From assembly GCF_025354435.1 (NCBI RefSeq), contig NZ_JANXMU010000077.1, positions 1-64,000 on the forward strand: DNA of 64,000 bases, in the 5' to 3' direction. Origin of the DNA: Rhodoferax sp. GTDB lineage: Bacteria; Pseudomonadota; Gammaproteobacteria; Burkholderiales; Burkholderiaceae_C. The translations under genes were made by a program, and so were the position numbers. Under the pieces are notes generated by a model, which had not been told where the DNA came from, made no database searches, and saw only the letters and a list, made by a program, of their open reading frames with translations. Shown here one piece after another: positions 31,953 through 39,732 of this stretch; position 1 is the stretch's first letter, and every line of letters starts with the position of its first letter.

Positions 31953-32941
31953 AGCACACCGCCCGTGCGCTTGTGCATGCGCCACAGCAGGTAGCTGCCG
32001 CCCAGTACCGCCGTGAGCACGCCCACCGGTAGTTCCTGCGGGGCGGTGAGCCAGCGGGCCAGGATGTCGGCGGCCAGCAGCAGCACGCCGCCGGTCAGGC
32101 TGGCCAGCAGCATCAAGCGGCTGTGCGTGGTGCGCACCAGCGAGCGGGCCACGTGCGGCGCGGCCAAGCCTACAAAGGCGATCATGCCGGTCTGCGCCAC
32201 GGCGGTGCCGGTGGCCAGCGCCAGCACCAAGATCAGCGCGGCGCGCATGCGCGGCAGCGGCAGGCCCAGGCTGGCAGCTGTGGCTTCGCCCAGGGTCAGC
32301 CCGTCCAGCACCGAGCCGAGCAGCCAGGCCACGGTGGTACACACGGCCCACACGGCCAGCATCAGCAGGCAGGCGGTCCAGCCCACAAAACCGGTGCTGC
32401 CCAGGTTGAAGCCCTGTAGGGCGCTGAGGATGTCGGGGATGGCCAGCGTGACCAGGTCCTTGCCCGCGCCCAGCACCACGCCCACGATCACGCCCGCCAG
32501 CAGCAGGCGCAGGGTGTGCTGCACGCCCCGGGCCAGCGCCAGCGTCAGCAGCACGCCGCACACGGCCCCGGCAAAGGCCGCACCCGTCAGCCCCACGCGC
32601 ACCAGCCAGGCGGTGGCAAAGGGCGACACGCCCAGCACGGCCAGCGCCAAAGCCATGGCCAGCGACGCCCCCGAGGCGCTGCCCAGCAAATACGGGTCGG
32701 CCAGCGGGTTGCGGAACAGGCCCTGCGCCACCGCGCCCGCCAGCCCCAGCAAGGCCCCGGCCACCCAGGCCCCCAAGGTGCGCGGCAGGCGGATGTCCCA
32801 GACGATTTGCAGGGCGATGGGGTCGTGGCGGGCGGGCAGCACGCTGTCGAAACCGGTGCTGCCGATGCTGGTGCCGACCAGCAGCAAGGCGAACGCCAGC
32901 AGCAGCAAAACCAGAGCGAGCGCACCGGGGTGGGACTTCAC
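31949..32941 (-). CDS. btuC: Cobalamin ABC transporter permease BtuC-like (FecCD family)
   Basis: About 330 residues with ten predicted helices. FecCD features are WDIRLPRTLGAWVAGALLGL, AQGLFRNPLADPYLLGSASG and MIAFVGLAAPHVARSLVRTT. The GTG at 32941 overlaps the btuF stop as GTGA and is the chosen start; an open frame runs further upstream to 32962. It forms the membrane channel of the B12 importer. It is in an operon with btuF and btuD. Confidence 0.92.
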   Translation of the reverse strand: MKSHPGALALVLLLLAFALLLVGTSIGSTGFDSVLPARHDPIALQIVWDIRLPRTLGAWVAGALLGLAGAVAQGLFRNPLADPYLLGSASGASLAMALALAVLGVSPFATAWLVRVGLTGAAFAGAVCGVLLTLALARGVQHTLRLLLAGVIVGVVLGAGKDLVTLAIPDILSALQGFNLGSTGFVGWTACLLMLAVWAVCTTVAWLLGSVLDGLTLGEATAASLGLPLPRMRAALILVLALATGTAVAQTGMIAFVGLAAPHVARSLVRTTHSRLMLLASLTGGVLLLAADILARWLTAPQELPVGVLTAVLGGSYLLWRMHKRTGGVL

Positions 32942-33783
32942 GGAGCCTTCTCCAGCAGGCACGCAGCCATAGCCCGCGCGGCCTCGGCCATGCGCGGGCC
33001 GGGGCGCACCAGCACGTCAGACTGCTCAGGCTTGAAGCTGCACACCCGCTGCTCGCGGATGGCGCGGATGCCACCCCAGCCCGGGCGCTGCGCCAGGCCT
33101 ATGCTGTTGCGGTCGCCGACCATGATCAGGTCGGGGTTGGCGCGCACCACGAACTCGGGGTTCAGCTTGGGGAACGGGCCCAGCGCGGCGGGGACCACGT
33201 TCTGCACGCCCAGCCGCGTCAGTGTCTCGCCGATGAAGGACGTGGTGCCAGCGGCGTACGGTGCGGCGTTCACCTCGAAGTAGACCCGGGTGGCTTTGAC
33301 CCGCGCGGGCAGCGACTGGGCTGCTGCCGACACACCGGCATCGATGCCGCGCCAGATGCGGGCGGCATCGTTGACCGCCAACAATTGCCCCAGCGTGCCC
33401 AGCACGCGCTGCACGTCGGCATAGGTTTTGGGCTCCAGCGCCACTACCTTCAGGCCCAGCGCCTCCAGCCGGGCGCTGGCGCGGGAGGCGGTGGCCAGCA
33501 GCACCACGTCGGGGTGCAGGGCCACGATGGCCTCGATGTTCGGGTCCAGCCCTCCCCCCACCTGGGGCAAGGCGCGCACGCTGGCCGGAAAGTTGGAATA
33601 GCGGTCTACCCCCACCAGGCGCGCGCACTGCTCCAGCGCACAGACGCTTTCGGTCAGCGAGGGCAGCAGGCTGACGATGCGCTGCGGGGTCTGGGCGAAC
33701 TGCACGGTGGTGCCGCGGTCGTCAGTGACCTGCAGGGCGTGGGCCGACGATGCCAGACACAGCAGCAATGCCCAAAACCTCAT
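32938..33783 (-). CDS. btuF: Periplasmic cobalamin-binding protein BtuF-like
   Basis: A 281-residue type III solute-binding protein with signal peptide MRFWALLLCLASSAHA. Family features are RIVSLLPSLTESVCALEQCA, LVGVDRYSNFPASV and NIEAIVALHPDVVLL. The start ATG overlaps the cobU stop as ATGA. It delivers corrinoids from the outer-membrane receptor to BtuCD. The riboswitch-controlled operon supports B12 as ligand over haem or siderophores. Confidence 0.9.
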   Translation of the reverse strand: MRFWALLLCLASSAHALQVTDDRGTTVQFAQTPQRIVSLLPSLTESVCALEQCARLVGVDRYSNFPASVRALPQVGGGLDPNIEAIVALHPDVVLLATASRASARLEALGLKVVALEPKTYADVQRVLGTLGQLLAVNDAARIWRGIDAGVSAAAQSLPARVKATRVYFEVNAAPYAAGTTSFIGETLTRLGVQNVVPAALGPFPKLNPEFVVRANPDLIMVGDRNSIGLAQRPGWGGIRAIREQRVCSFKPEQSDVLVRPGPRMAEAARAMAACLLEKAP

Positions 33784-34346
33784 GCTGCATCCTTCAAGGT
33801 CAACGGCAAACCCGCCGCCATCAACGTCACCCGCTGGCAGCGCTGCGCCACCTGCTGGTTCAGGCTGCCCAGCGCATCCACAAAGGCCCGCACCTCGCGG
33901 CCCAGGGGGATCACGCCCAGGCCGATCTCGTTGCCCACCAGCACCAGCGGGCCGGGCGCAGCGCCAATTGCTTCCAAAAATATAGCTACTGGCGTATGCG
34001 GAATATGCGCTAGAGGCTGATTTTCTTTAAATTCTGCAGGCATGAGCAAGTTGGTCAGCCACAACGTCAAACAGTCCACCACCACCAGCGTGTCGGGGTG
34101 GCTGTGCTGGCGAATAGCCTCGGCCAGCAACAGCGGCTCTTCCACCGTCACTATGCCCGGCACGCGCTCGGCCCGGTCGCGCTGGTGGCGGGCGATGCGC
34201 TCCACCATCTCCGCGTCCCAGGGCTGGGCGGTGGCGATGAACACGGCGCGGTGGCCTGGATCGGCCAGCCACGCCGCAGCCAGCTGCTCGGCGCGGCGGG
34301 ACTTGCCGCTTTTTTGGCCACCGAGGATGAGTTCGCTGCGGGTCAT
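33780..34346 (-). CDS. cobU: Adenosylcobinamide kinase/guanylyltransferase CobU/CobP
   Basis: A 188-residue bifunctional enzyme of corrinoid salvage. The P-loop is ILGGQKSGKSRRAEQLA (about 7-23), followed by FIATAQPWDAEMVERIARHQ. Other conserved blocks are LVVVDCLTLWLTNLL and LVLVGNEIGLGVIPLGREVR. Between these two blocks, where homologues have a variable linker, the residues KENQPLAHIPHTPVAIF are encoded by an inserted dispersed repeat (33982-34018), in frame and without stop. The enzyme probably tolerates this. It lies seven bases after btuB. Confidence 0.94.
   Translation of the reverse strand: MTRSELILGGQKSGKSRRAEQLAAAWLADPGHRAVFIATAQPWDAEMVERIARHQRDRAERVPGIVTVEEPLLLAEAIRQHSHPDTLVVVDCLTLWLTNLLMPAEFKENQPLAHIPHTPVAIFLEAIGAAPGPLVLVGNEIGLGVIPLGREVRAFVDALGSLNQQVAQRCQRVTLMAAGLPLTLKDAA
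33982..34018 (+). repeat. Dispersed hairpin repeat inside the cobU coding sequence
   Basis: ATAGCTACTGGCGTATGCGG then AATATGCGCTAGAGGCT, a well-preserved copy. On the minus strand it is read in frame as part of CobU (around PLAHIPHTPVAIF). It is the only well-conserved copy inside an intact gene. Confidence 0.85.
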
Positions 34347-34352
34347 ACCGGC

Positions 34353-36296
34353 CTAGAACTTGTAGCGCAGCGAGGCCGTCACGGCACGGCCTGCTTCGGG
34401 GTAGATCGACTGGGTCTCGCCCGCAGTGCAGCCGTAGGCCTGGGTGTAGTACTTGTGGCCGGTGGCATTGGCCACGCCCAAGGCCAGCTCGGCGGCACCG
34501 AAGCGGTAGGCGTAGCGCACATCCACCGTGGTGTAGCTGGGCATGGTGCAGGCATTGGCAAAGTCGGGGTTTTGCGAGGCCACCCAGTTCACGCCTGCAT
34601 CCAGGGTGTGGCCGGGCGCGGGCCGCCAATCGGTGCGCACCGCCAGGGTTTTCTTCGGCACCAAGGCCAGGTTTTTACCAGCGTAGGCACCTTCGGTGAA
34701 GGTGGCTTTGCGCAAGGCGGCATTCAGGCGCAAGTCCCAGGCGGCGCTGAGGGCGTGGCGCGACTCCAGCTCCAGCCCCTGGCGCTGGGTCGGGTCAAAG
34801 TTGACATTGGCACCGAAGGGGCCGTAAGGGCCCTGGCCCGACGGGTCGTAGCCAATTTCGTGCTGGAGCTTGCTGCGGTACACGCGCACATCCACCTGGC
34901 TTTGCTCCAGCGTCCAGCGCGCACCCAGCTCCATGTCGCGCGAGGTTTGGGCCTGCAGCGACACGTTGGGGTTGGTGAAAGAAAACTCGTCGACGTTCGC
35001 CAGGCGGAAGCTGCGGCCCACCCGGGCGTAAACGGTCACATCGGCTGCCACCGGCTGGCTCAGCCCCAGATTCCAGGCGTTTTGGCGTTCTTTCAGGGTC
35101 GATGCCGACGCAGCCTCGGCCTTTTTCATTTCTTCGGTACGCCAGCCGATACTGAAACGGGTGCCCGTGGCCGCCAGCGTGAAGTCGTCTTTGGCATACA
35201 GCGCCGTGCTGCGGGCGGTGGCCACCGTGCCGACCGGAGTGAAGCTGGATTGGGTGGTGGTGCGTTCCCACGCTCCCTTGTCCATACCGATGACGAAAAC
35301 GTTGTCCGATGCCCCTACTTTGCGCGCATTGCGGGCGCGCACGCTGTAGTTGGACGCGTCCACGTCGTAGCCGTACGGGCTGCCGTAGACCACGCTGGTG
35401 TATTTTTTCGTCCGTTGGTTGGCATCGGCAGCCAGTTGCCAGTCGCCCACGGTGGCCTCGGCAAACACACCGGCATTGTCTTTCTTGAACGAGCCGAAGT
35501 CGGTTAACGATTGGGCCTGGCGGAGGTTGGCGGCGTACTGCGCTGCCGTCAATGCGCCTGGCAAACCGCTGTCTTGGTCGTTGCGGCCCGCGCGCGCGCC
35601 CAGGCGCAGCCATTCGTTGCGCCACTGCCCCGTCACCGCCAGGGCTTGCGTGCTGGAGACGAAGTTGTCGCGGTGGCCGTCGCTGCGGCGGTCGTCGGCC
35701 GCCACGTCCAGCGAAAACCCGCCGGAGGCGATTACGGCATTGGCCCGCAGGTCCTTCAAATTATGGCTGCCCACGGCGGCGTACACCTCGGCCGAACTGA
35801 CCCGTTGCACGCCCATGGCCGCCTTGGTGGTGACCACAATCACACCGCCGGTAGCCCCCTCGCCGTACAGGACCGCACCGGTGCCGCGCAGAATTTCAAT
35901 GCGGGCGACGGATTCGATCGGGATGGAGGCCAGCCCGGCGGTCGCCATATCGGCCTCGTTCAGGCGCAGGCCGTCCACGATCACCACCTGGTTGCTGTCG
36001 GCTGTGACACCAAAGCCGCGCAGGTCCAGGCTGTAGTTGTTGCCGCCCGAGATGTCCAAACGGCCTACTACGCCCAGCAGCTTCATCACGGCTTCGTTCA
36101 CCGTACTGGCACCCGAGGCCTGGATTTCCTCTGCGGTGATAACGCTTACGCCAAACGGCAGCGGGGCGGCAGGTTCGGCGAAACGGGTCGCGGTGACCAC
36201 CACCTCTTTGAGCTGTGTCTGGGCCCAAGACGGCAATGCGGCGGCCAAGGCCAAGGGCAGCACGGCCAAGCGTGCAGAGGCGAAAACAGTTTTCAT
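34353..36296 (-). CDS. btuB: TonB-dependent outer-membrane cobalamin receptor BtuB-like
   Basis: About 647 residues. The signal peptide ends around ALAAALPSWAQ, followed by a TonB-box-like KEVVVTATR. The plug has VSVITAEEIQASGASTVNEA, LDLRGFG, VVIVDGLRLNEADMATAG and ARIEILRGTGAVLYGEGATG. The beta-barrel ends in the usual aromatic ASLRYKF. The ATG at 36296 is preferred to TTG at 36305. It is first in the operon and directly downstream of a cobalamin riboswitch, which supports B12 as its substrate. Confidence 0.93.
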   Translation of the reverse strand: MKTVFASARLAVLPLALAAALPSWAQTQLKEVVVTATRFAEPAAPLPFGVSVITAEEIQASGASTVNEAVMKLLGVVGRLDISGGNNYSLDLRGFGVTADSNQVVIVDGLRLNEADMATAGLASIPIESVARIEILRGTGAVLYGEGATGGVIVVTTKAAMGVQRVSSAEVYAAVGSHNLKDLRANAVIASGGFSLDVAADDRRSDGHRDNFVSSTQALAVTGQWRNEWLRLGARAGRNDQDSGLPGALTAAQYAANLRQAQSLTDFGSFKKDNAGVFAEATVGDWQLAADANQRTKKYTSVVYGSPYGYDVDASNYSVRARNARKVGASDNVFVIGMDKGAWERTTTQSSFTPVGTVATARSTALYAKDDFTLAATGTRFSIGWRTEEMKKAEAASASTLKERQNAWNLGLSQPVAADVTVYARVGRSFRLANVDEFSFTNPNVSLQAQTSRDMELGARWTLEQSQVDVRVYRSKLQHEIGYDPSGQGPYGPFGANVNFDPTQRQGLELESRHALSAAWDLRLNAALRKATFTEGAYAGKNLALVPKKTLAVRTDWRPAPGHTLDAGVNWVASQNPDFANACTMPSYTTVDVRYAYRFGAAELALGVANATGHKYYTQAYGCTAGETQSIYPEAGRAVTASLRYKF

Positions 36297-36403
36297 GGAA
36301 GGCAATCAATCAGCAATAGGCCCGCACCGGCGTCCCCGCCAGGGCTTGGGCATCAAGGCAATGCGATTTTTTGAAATTAAAAAAGACGCACCACCACCTT
36401 GTT

Positions 36404-36590
36404 GGCCGGTATCCGGGCTGGCGGAGAACTTTCACCGTCTTCCCAGATGCGTGCGCATCCAGTGACTGGGTGGTGAAAGATGAGCATGGGGCTCATCCGC
36501 TTTACCGTTGCGGGGGCAGCGCAGGCTTAAAGGTGGTAAATATGTTCCAACACCTCCTCCTGCTTCCCGTTGAACTGCGGCATGTGAACC
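36404..36590 (-). ncRNA. Cobalamin riboswitch
   Basis: On the minus strand the conserved elements appear in order: ACGGGAAGCAGG, then GCGCTGCCCCCGCAACGGTA, then TCTGGGAAGACGGTGAAAG, and the B12 box GCCAGCCCGGATACCGGCC ending at 36404. This spacing is that of the AdoCbl riboswitch. It precedes btuB by about 110 bases. High cobalamin would lower expression of the receptor, transporter and salvage operon. The 5' boundary is approximate. Confidence 0.95.
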
Positions 36591-36615
36591 ACGTCGCGAG
36601 CACCAACCCACTGAT

Positions 36616-36644
36616 TTTACGGTTGAATCGCGCCCCACTAGAAT
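36616..36644 (+). promoter_or_regulatory. Candidate sigma-70 promoter of the zapA operon
   Basis: TTTACG (36616-36621) and TAGAAT (36639-36644) are separated by 17 bases. Transcription would begin near 36651, only about 4 bases before the ATG at 36655, so the first mRNA may be nearly leaderless. This favours ATG 36655 over the in-frame ATG at 36643, which falls in the -10 box. Confidence 0.4.
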
Positions 36645-36654
36645 GTGCAAGCTT

Positions 36655-36900
36655 ATGGCCACCCCCACCCAAATTGAACAAGTTGCAGAACGTACCGAGC
36701 GCCTGCTGGTGCGTTACCGCAAATTGCAGCGCGCCAACCAGTTGCTGACCGAACAGGTCGCCGGGCTGGCCTATGAACGCGATTCGCTCAAATCCCGCCT
36801 CGGCGCAGCCCGCGCCCGCATCGACGCACTGCTGGAGCGCTTGCCCCAGATCGGCAACCCGCCCGCCATCCGCCCCGCCCCCCGCAAGGACGCAGAATGA
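36655..36900 (+). CDS. Small coiled-coil protein upstream of ZapA (ZapB-like/TIGR02449-like)
   Basis: An 81-residue, almost entirely helical protein: EQVAERTERLLVRYRKLQRA then NQLLTEQVAGLAYERDSLKS shows a heptad pattern, with a proline-rich tail. It overlaps zapA by ATGA, a conserved linkage in betaproteobacteria. It probably supports Z-ring assembly with ZapA; this is inferred from context. Confidence 0.85.
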   Translation: MATPTQIEQVAERTERLLVRYRKLQRANQLLTEQVAGLAYERDSLKSRLGAARARIDALLERLPQIGNPPAIRPAPRKDAE

Positions 36901-37217
36901 AGCAGCTCGACGTGCAGATCCTCGGCCAAAGCTATTTGCTGGGCTGCCCGGAGGGCGGCGAAGCGCGCCTGCTGGAGGCCGTGAAGATGGTCGATACCGC
37001 CATGTGCGCCATCCGCGACGGCGGCAAGATCAAGGCCCGCGACCGCATCGCCGTGCTGGCCGCCCTGAATTTGGCCTTCGACCTGACCGACCGGGCCCGA
37101 GCGCCCGTGCGCCCTGCGCCCGTGCAGTCCGAGGCCGCCAACGACGACGACCCGGTGCTGACCACGTTGATTGGGCAACTCGACTTGGCTTTAGGCGACG
37201 ACGGCCACCTGATTTAG
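36897..37217 (+). CDS. zapA: Cell division protein ZapA
   Basis: A 106-residue protein. KQLDVQILGQSYLLGCPEGG is the ZapA beta-hairpin head, followed by LLEAVKMVDTAMCAIRDGG and the RIAVLAALNLAFDLT helix of the coiled-coil dimer. ZapA binds FtsZ filaments and stabilises the Z-ring in the cytoplasm. It is translationally coupled to the small coiled-coil gene and immediately followed by the 6S RNA, the usual order. Confidence 0.94.
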   Translation: MKQLDVQILGQSYLLGCPEGGEARLLEAVKMVDTAMCAIRDGGKIKARDRIAVLAALNLAFDLTDRARAPVRPAPVQSEAANDDDPVLTTLIGQLDLALGDDGHLI

Positions 37218-37230
37218 CCTAGAATCAAAG

Positions 37231-37403
37231 CGTCTGCGGTGCATGCCGGGCTTTATATTTCCTTGAACCAATGCTCCATGAGCCCGGGCCTGGAATATCC
37301 CCTGGGGAGCGTGATCATCTCGCGTTAGATGAACCCAACTCCAGGGTGACCTAGCCCACCTGAACCCCGGTTCAGGATGCCGGTCCGGTGGCTTCCGCAG
37401 ACA
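37231..37403 (+). ncRNA. ssrS: 6S RNA
   Basis: The gene-free region after zapA carries a long imperfect hairpin. GTCTGCGG (37232-37239) pairs with CCGCAGAC (37395-37402). Inside it, GCCGGGCTTTATATTTCC and TTGAACC face GGTTCAGGATGCCGG around an open central bubble. A TAGAAT box at 37220-37225 is suitably placed as -10. Position behind zapA is the classical one. 6S RNA binds housekeeping RNA polymerase in stationary phase. The ends are estimated from the closing stem. Confidence 0.87.
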
Positions 37404-37590
37404 CCTAATTTCTTCTTCGAGCCACTCGGCCTCGACATCCACACTTCCCACCCATTCAGCCAACACCCCACCGGGCGGTGCCGTAGACGCGGGTAACAAC
37501 TTGTAGTCACGGGGTAAAGCTACGGCGCTTTGCGCGTGGTGTGCCTGGTTGCGCTTATAAACGAACCAGTACATTCAAAAAAAGACCACA

Positions 37591-38112
37591 ATGGACCCCA
37601 CTGCATCCCCTGTGCCGCGCCGTTTGCTGCTGACCGGTTTGCTGGCCAGCTACAGTTTTTCTATCTTTAACCTGCCCACTGCCTGGGCCACTGGCGACAG
37701 CAAAACCGACACCACGCCGATGCCCGAGGCCTTTGTCAAGGTATCACAGTGGCTCACCGGTCGCTCCACACTCGACATGGCGCAGGCCGAGCGCCTGCAC
37801 ACCGCACTGCTAGCCCAGGATGGCACTTTCGACACGCAACTGGCCTTGCTGGCGGCGTTTATCGCGCAAAAAAATCCCGATCTGGCCACGTTGCAAGCCG
37901 CGCTGGACACAGAAAAAGCCCGCTTTGCTACTCTGCCCGCCAGCATCCTCACCGCCTGGTATGTGGGCGTGGTGGGCAGTGGTGTGGCGGCGCGCTGCGT
38001 TACCTACGAAGCCAGTTTGATGAGCCTGGCCGTGGCCGACCGCCTCAAGCCGCCCAGCTATGCCTACGGCCCGTACGGCAGTTGGAGCCGCAACCCGCTC
38101 GCCATCCCCTAA
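37591..38112 (+). CDS. Small (gamma) subunit of a membrane FAD-dependent sugar/alcohol dehydrogenase
   Basis: A 173-residue protein of the FAD-SLDH / gluconate 2-dehydrogenase subunit 3-like group. The N-terminus PVPRRLLLTGLLASYSFSIF has a twin-arginine-type signal, as usual for this hitch-hiker subunit. Later features are ILTAWYVGVVGSGVAARCVT and PPSYAYGPYGSWSRNPLAIP. It would help export and maturation of the large flavin subunit encoded next. The gene is intact although the partner gene carries a stop codon. The 187 bp between 6S RNA and this start show no other gene. Confidence 0.87.
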   Translation: MDPTASPVPRRLLLTGLLASYSFSIFNLPTAWATGDSKTDTTPMPEAFVKVSQWLTGRSTLDMAQAERLHTALLAQDGTFDTQLALLAAFIAQKNPDLATLQAALDTEKARFATLPASILTAWYVGVVGSGVAARCVTYEASLMSLAVADRLKPPSYAYGPYGSWSRNPLAIP

Positions 38113-38131
38113 AACCATCAAAAAATACCCC

Positions 38132-39730
38132 ATGAATGAACCACTTTCGGCCGATGTTGTCGTCATCGGCTCGGGCATCGTCGGCGCGCTGGTTGCCCAA
38201 CGCCTGGCTTTGCAAGGCGCTTCGGTGCTGATCCTGGAATCCGGCCCCCGCGTGGGCCGCGACCGCCTGGTCGCCAACTTTCGCAACTCGCCACGCAAAA
38301 GCGACTTCATGTCGCCCTACCCTTTTTCTGCCTGGTCGCCACACCCGGTGTACCAGCCGATGGACAACGACTACCTGGTGCAGGCCGGACCGTACCCCTA
38401 CAAGGCCGAGTACATCCGCATCGTGGGTGGCACCACCTGGCACTGGGCGGCACAGGCCTGGCGCGTGCTGCCCAACGACCTGCGCATCCACAGCCTGTAA
38501 GGCGTGGGCCGCGATTGGCCGATTGCTTACGAGGACCTGGAACCGTTCTACCAGGAAGCCGAGGTAAAAATGGGCGTGTCCGGCGCGCCCAACAACGGCT
38601 CGCCACGCGCCAAGCCGTTCCCCATGCAGCCGGTGGCCGAGTCGTTTCTGGAGCAGCGCTTTCGCGAACGGCTGGCGGGCAGCGGGCTGGACGTGATCAC
38701 CAACACCACGGCACGCAACAGCATCAACTACGACGGCCGCCCGGCCTGCTGCGGCAACAACAACTGCATGCCGATCTGCCCGATCGATGCGCAGTACCAT
38801 GGCGGCCTGGCGGTGGACGCGGCGGAAAAAGCCGGTGCCAAACTGGTCGAGAACGCCGTGGTCTACCGCATTGAACACGACGCGCAAGACCGCATCGTCG
38901 CCGTGCATTACTACGACCCAGACAAGGGCACGCACCGCGTCACCGGCAAGACCTTCATCCTGGCCGCCAACGGCATCGAAAGCCCCAAGCTCTTGCTGCT
39001 CTCCAGCAGCGAAAAATTCAAAAATGGCCTGGCCAATAGCTCGGGCAGCGTCGGCCAGAACCTGATGGACCACCCCAGCAACGGCCTGACCTTCGATGCC
39101 GAAGAAGAACTGTGGCCTGGCCGCGGCCCGATGAGCCCGGCGTCCATCAACGGGCTGCGCGACGGGGCGTTTAGGTCCGAATCCGCAGCCTTTCGCATCG
39201 ACATCTCCAATTCGTCCCGGGTGGAATCCATCACCCGGAATTTGATCGCCAAAGGGGTGTACGGCCCGGAGCTAGAGCGCCAGATCCGCTTCTACGCGGC
39301 ACACGAGGTCAGCCTGAAGAACGTGCTGGAAATCTTACCCAACCCCGACAACAAGGTGGTGCTGAGCGACAAGAAAGACGCGCTCGGCATCCCCCGCCCG
39401 CAGGTGCACTACGCCATGAGCGACTACGTGCACAAGGGCATGGCGGCGGCTAAAGCGCAATACATCCGCATTGCCACCATGATGAGCGGCACCAACCTGC
39501 GCCATACGCCCGACGGTATTTATGGCAACAACCAGCACATCACCGGCACGGTGAGCATGGGCGCAGACGCCAAAAACTCGGTGGTGGACGGCTTTGGCCG
39601 CGCGCACGACCACCCCAACCTCTACATCGCCAGCACCGGCGTGATGCCGACGGCAGCCACTGTCAATTCGACCCTGACCGCCGTGGCCATTGCGCTGCGC
39701 TCGGCCGAACACATCCACGCCAACGCTTGA
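38132..39730 (+). pseudogene. GMC-type FAD dehydrogenase large subunit, interrupted by one TAA
   Basis: One frame of 533 codons encodes a complete GMC oxidoreductase except for TAA at 38498-38500. Before it: the FAD motif VVVIGSGIVGALVAQRLALQ and GGTTWHWAAQAWRVLPNDLR ending IHSL. After it, without shift: GVGRDWPIAYEDLEPFYQEA. Relatives normally read ...SLYGVGRDWP, so a Tyr codon (TAC/TAT) became TAA. The iron-sulfur-like cysteine cluster CCGNNNCMPICP and the C-terminal NNQHITGTVSMG (catalytic His) and TVNSTLTAVAIA are intact. The change is a recent mutation or a sequence error. Confidence 0.88.
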
Positions 39731-39732
39731 AG

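Noticed and set aside
37191-37574. A 127-codon open frame on the minus strand across the zapA end and 6S RNA
   Set aside because: It overlaps the 6S RNA hairpin and zapA, has no family resemblance and no ribosome binding site.
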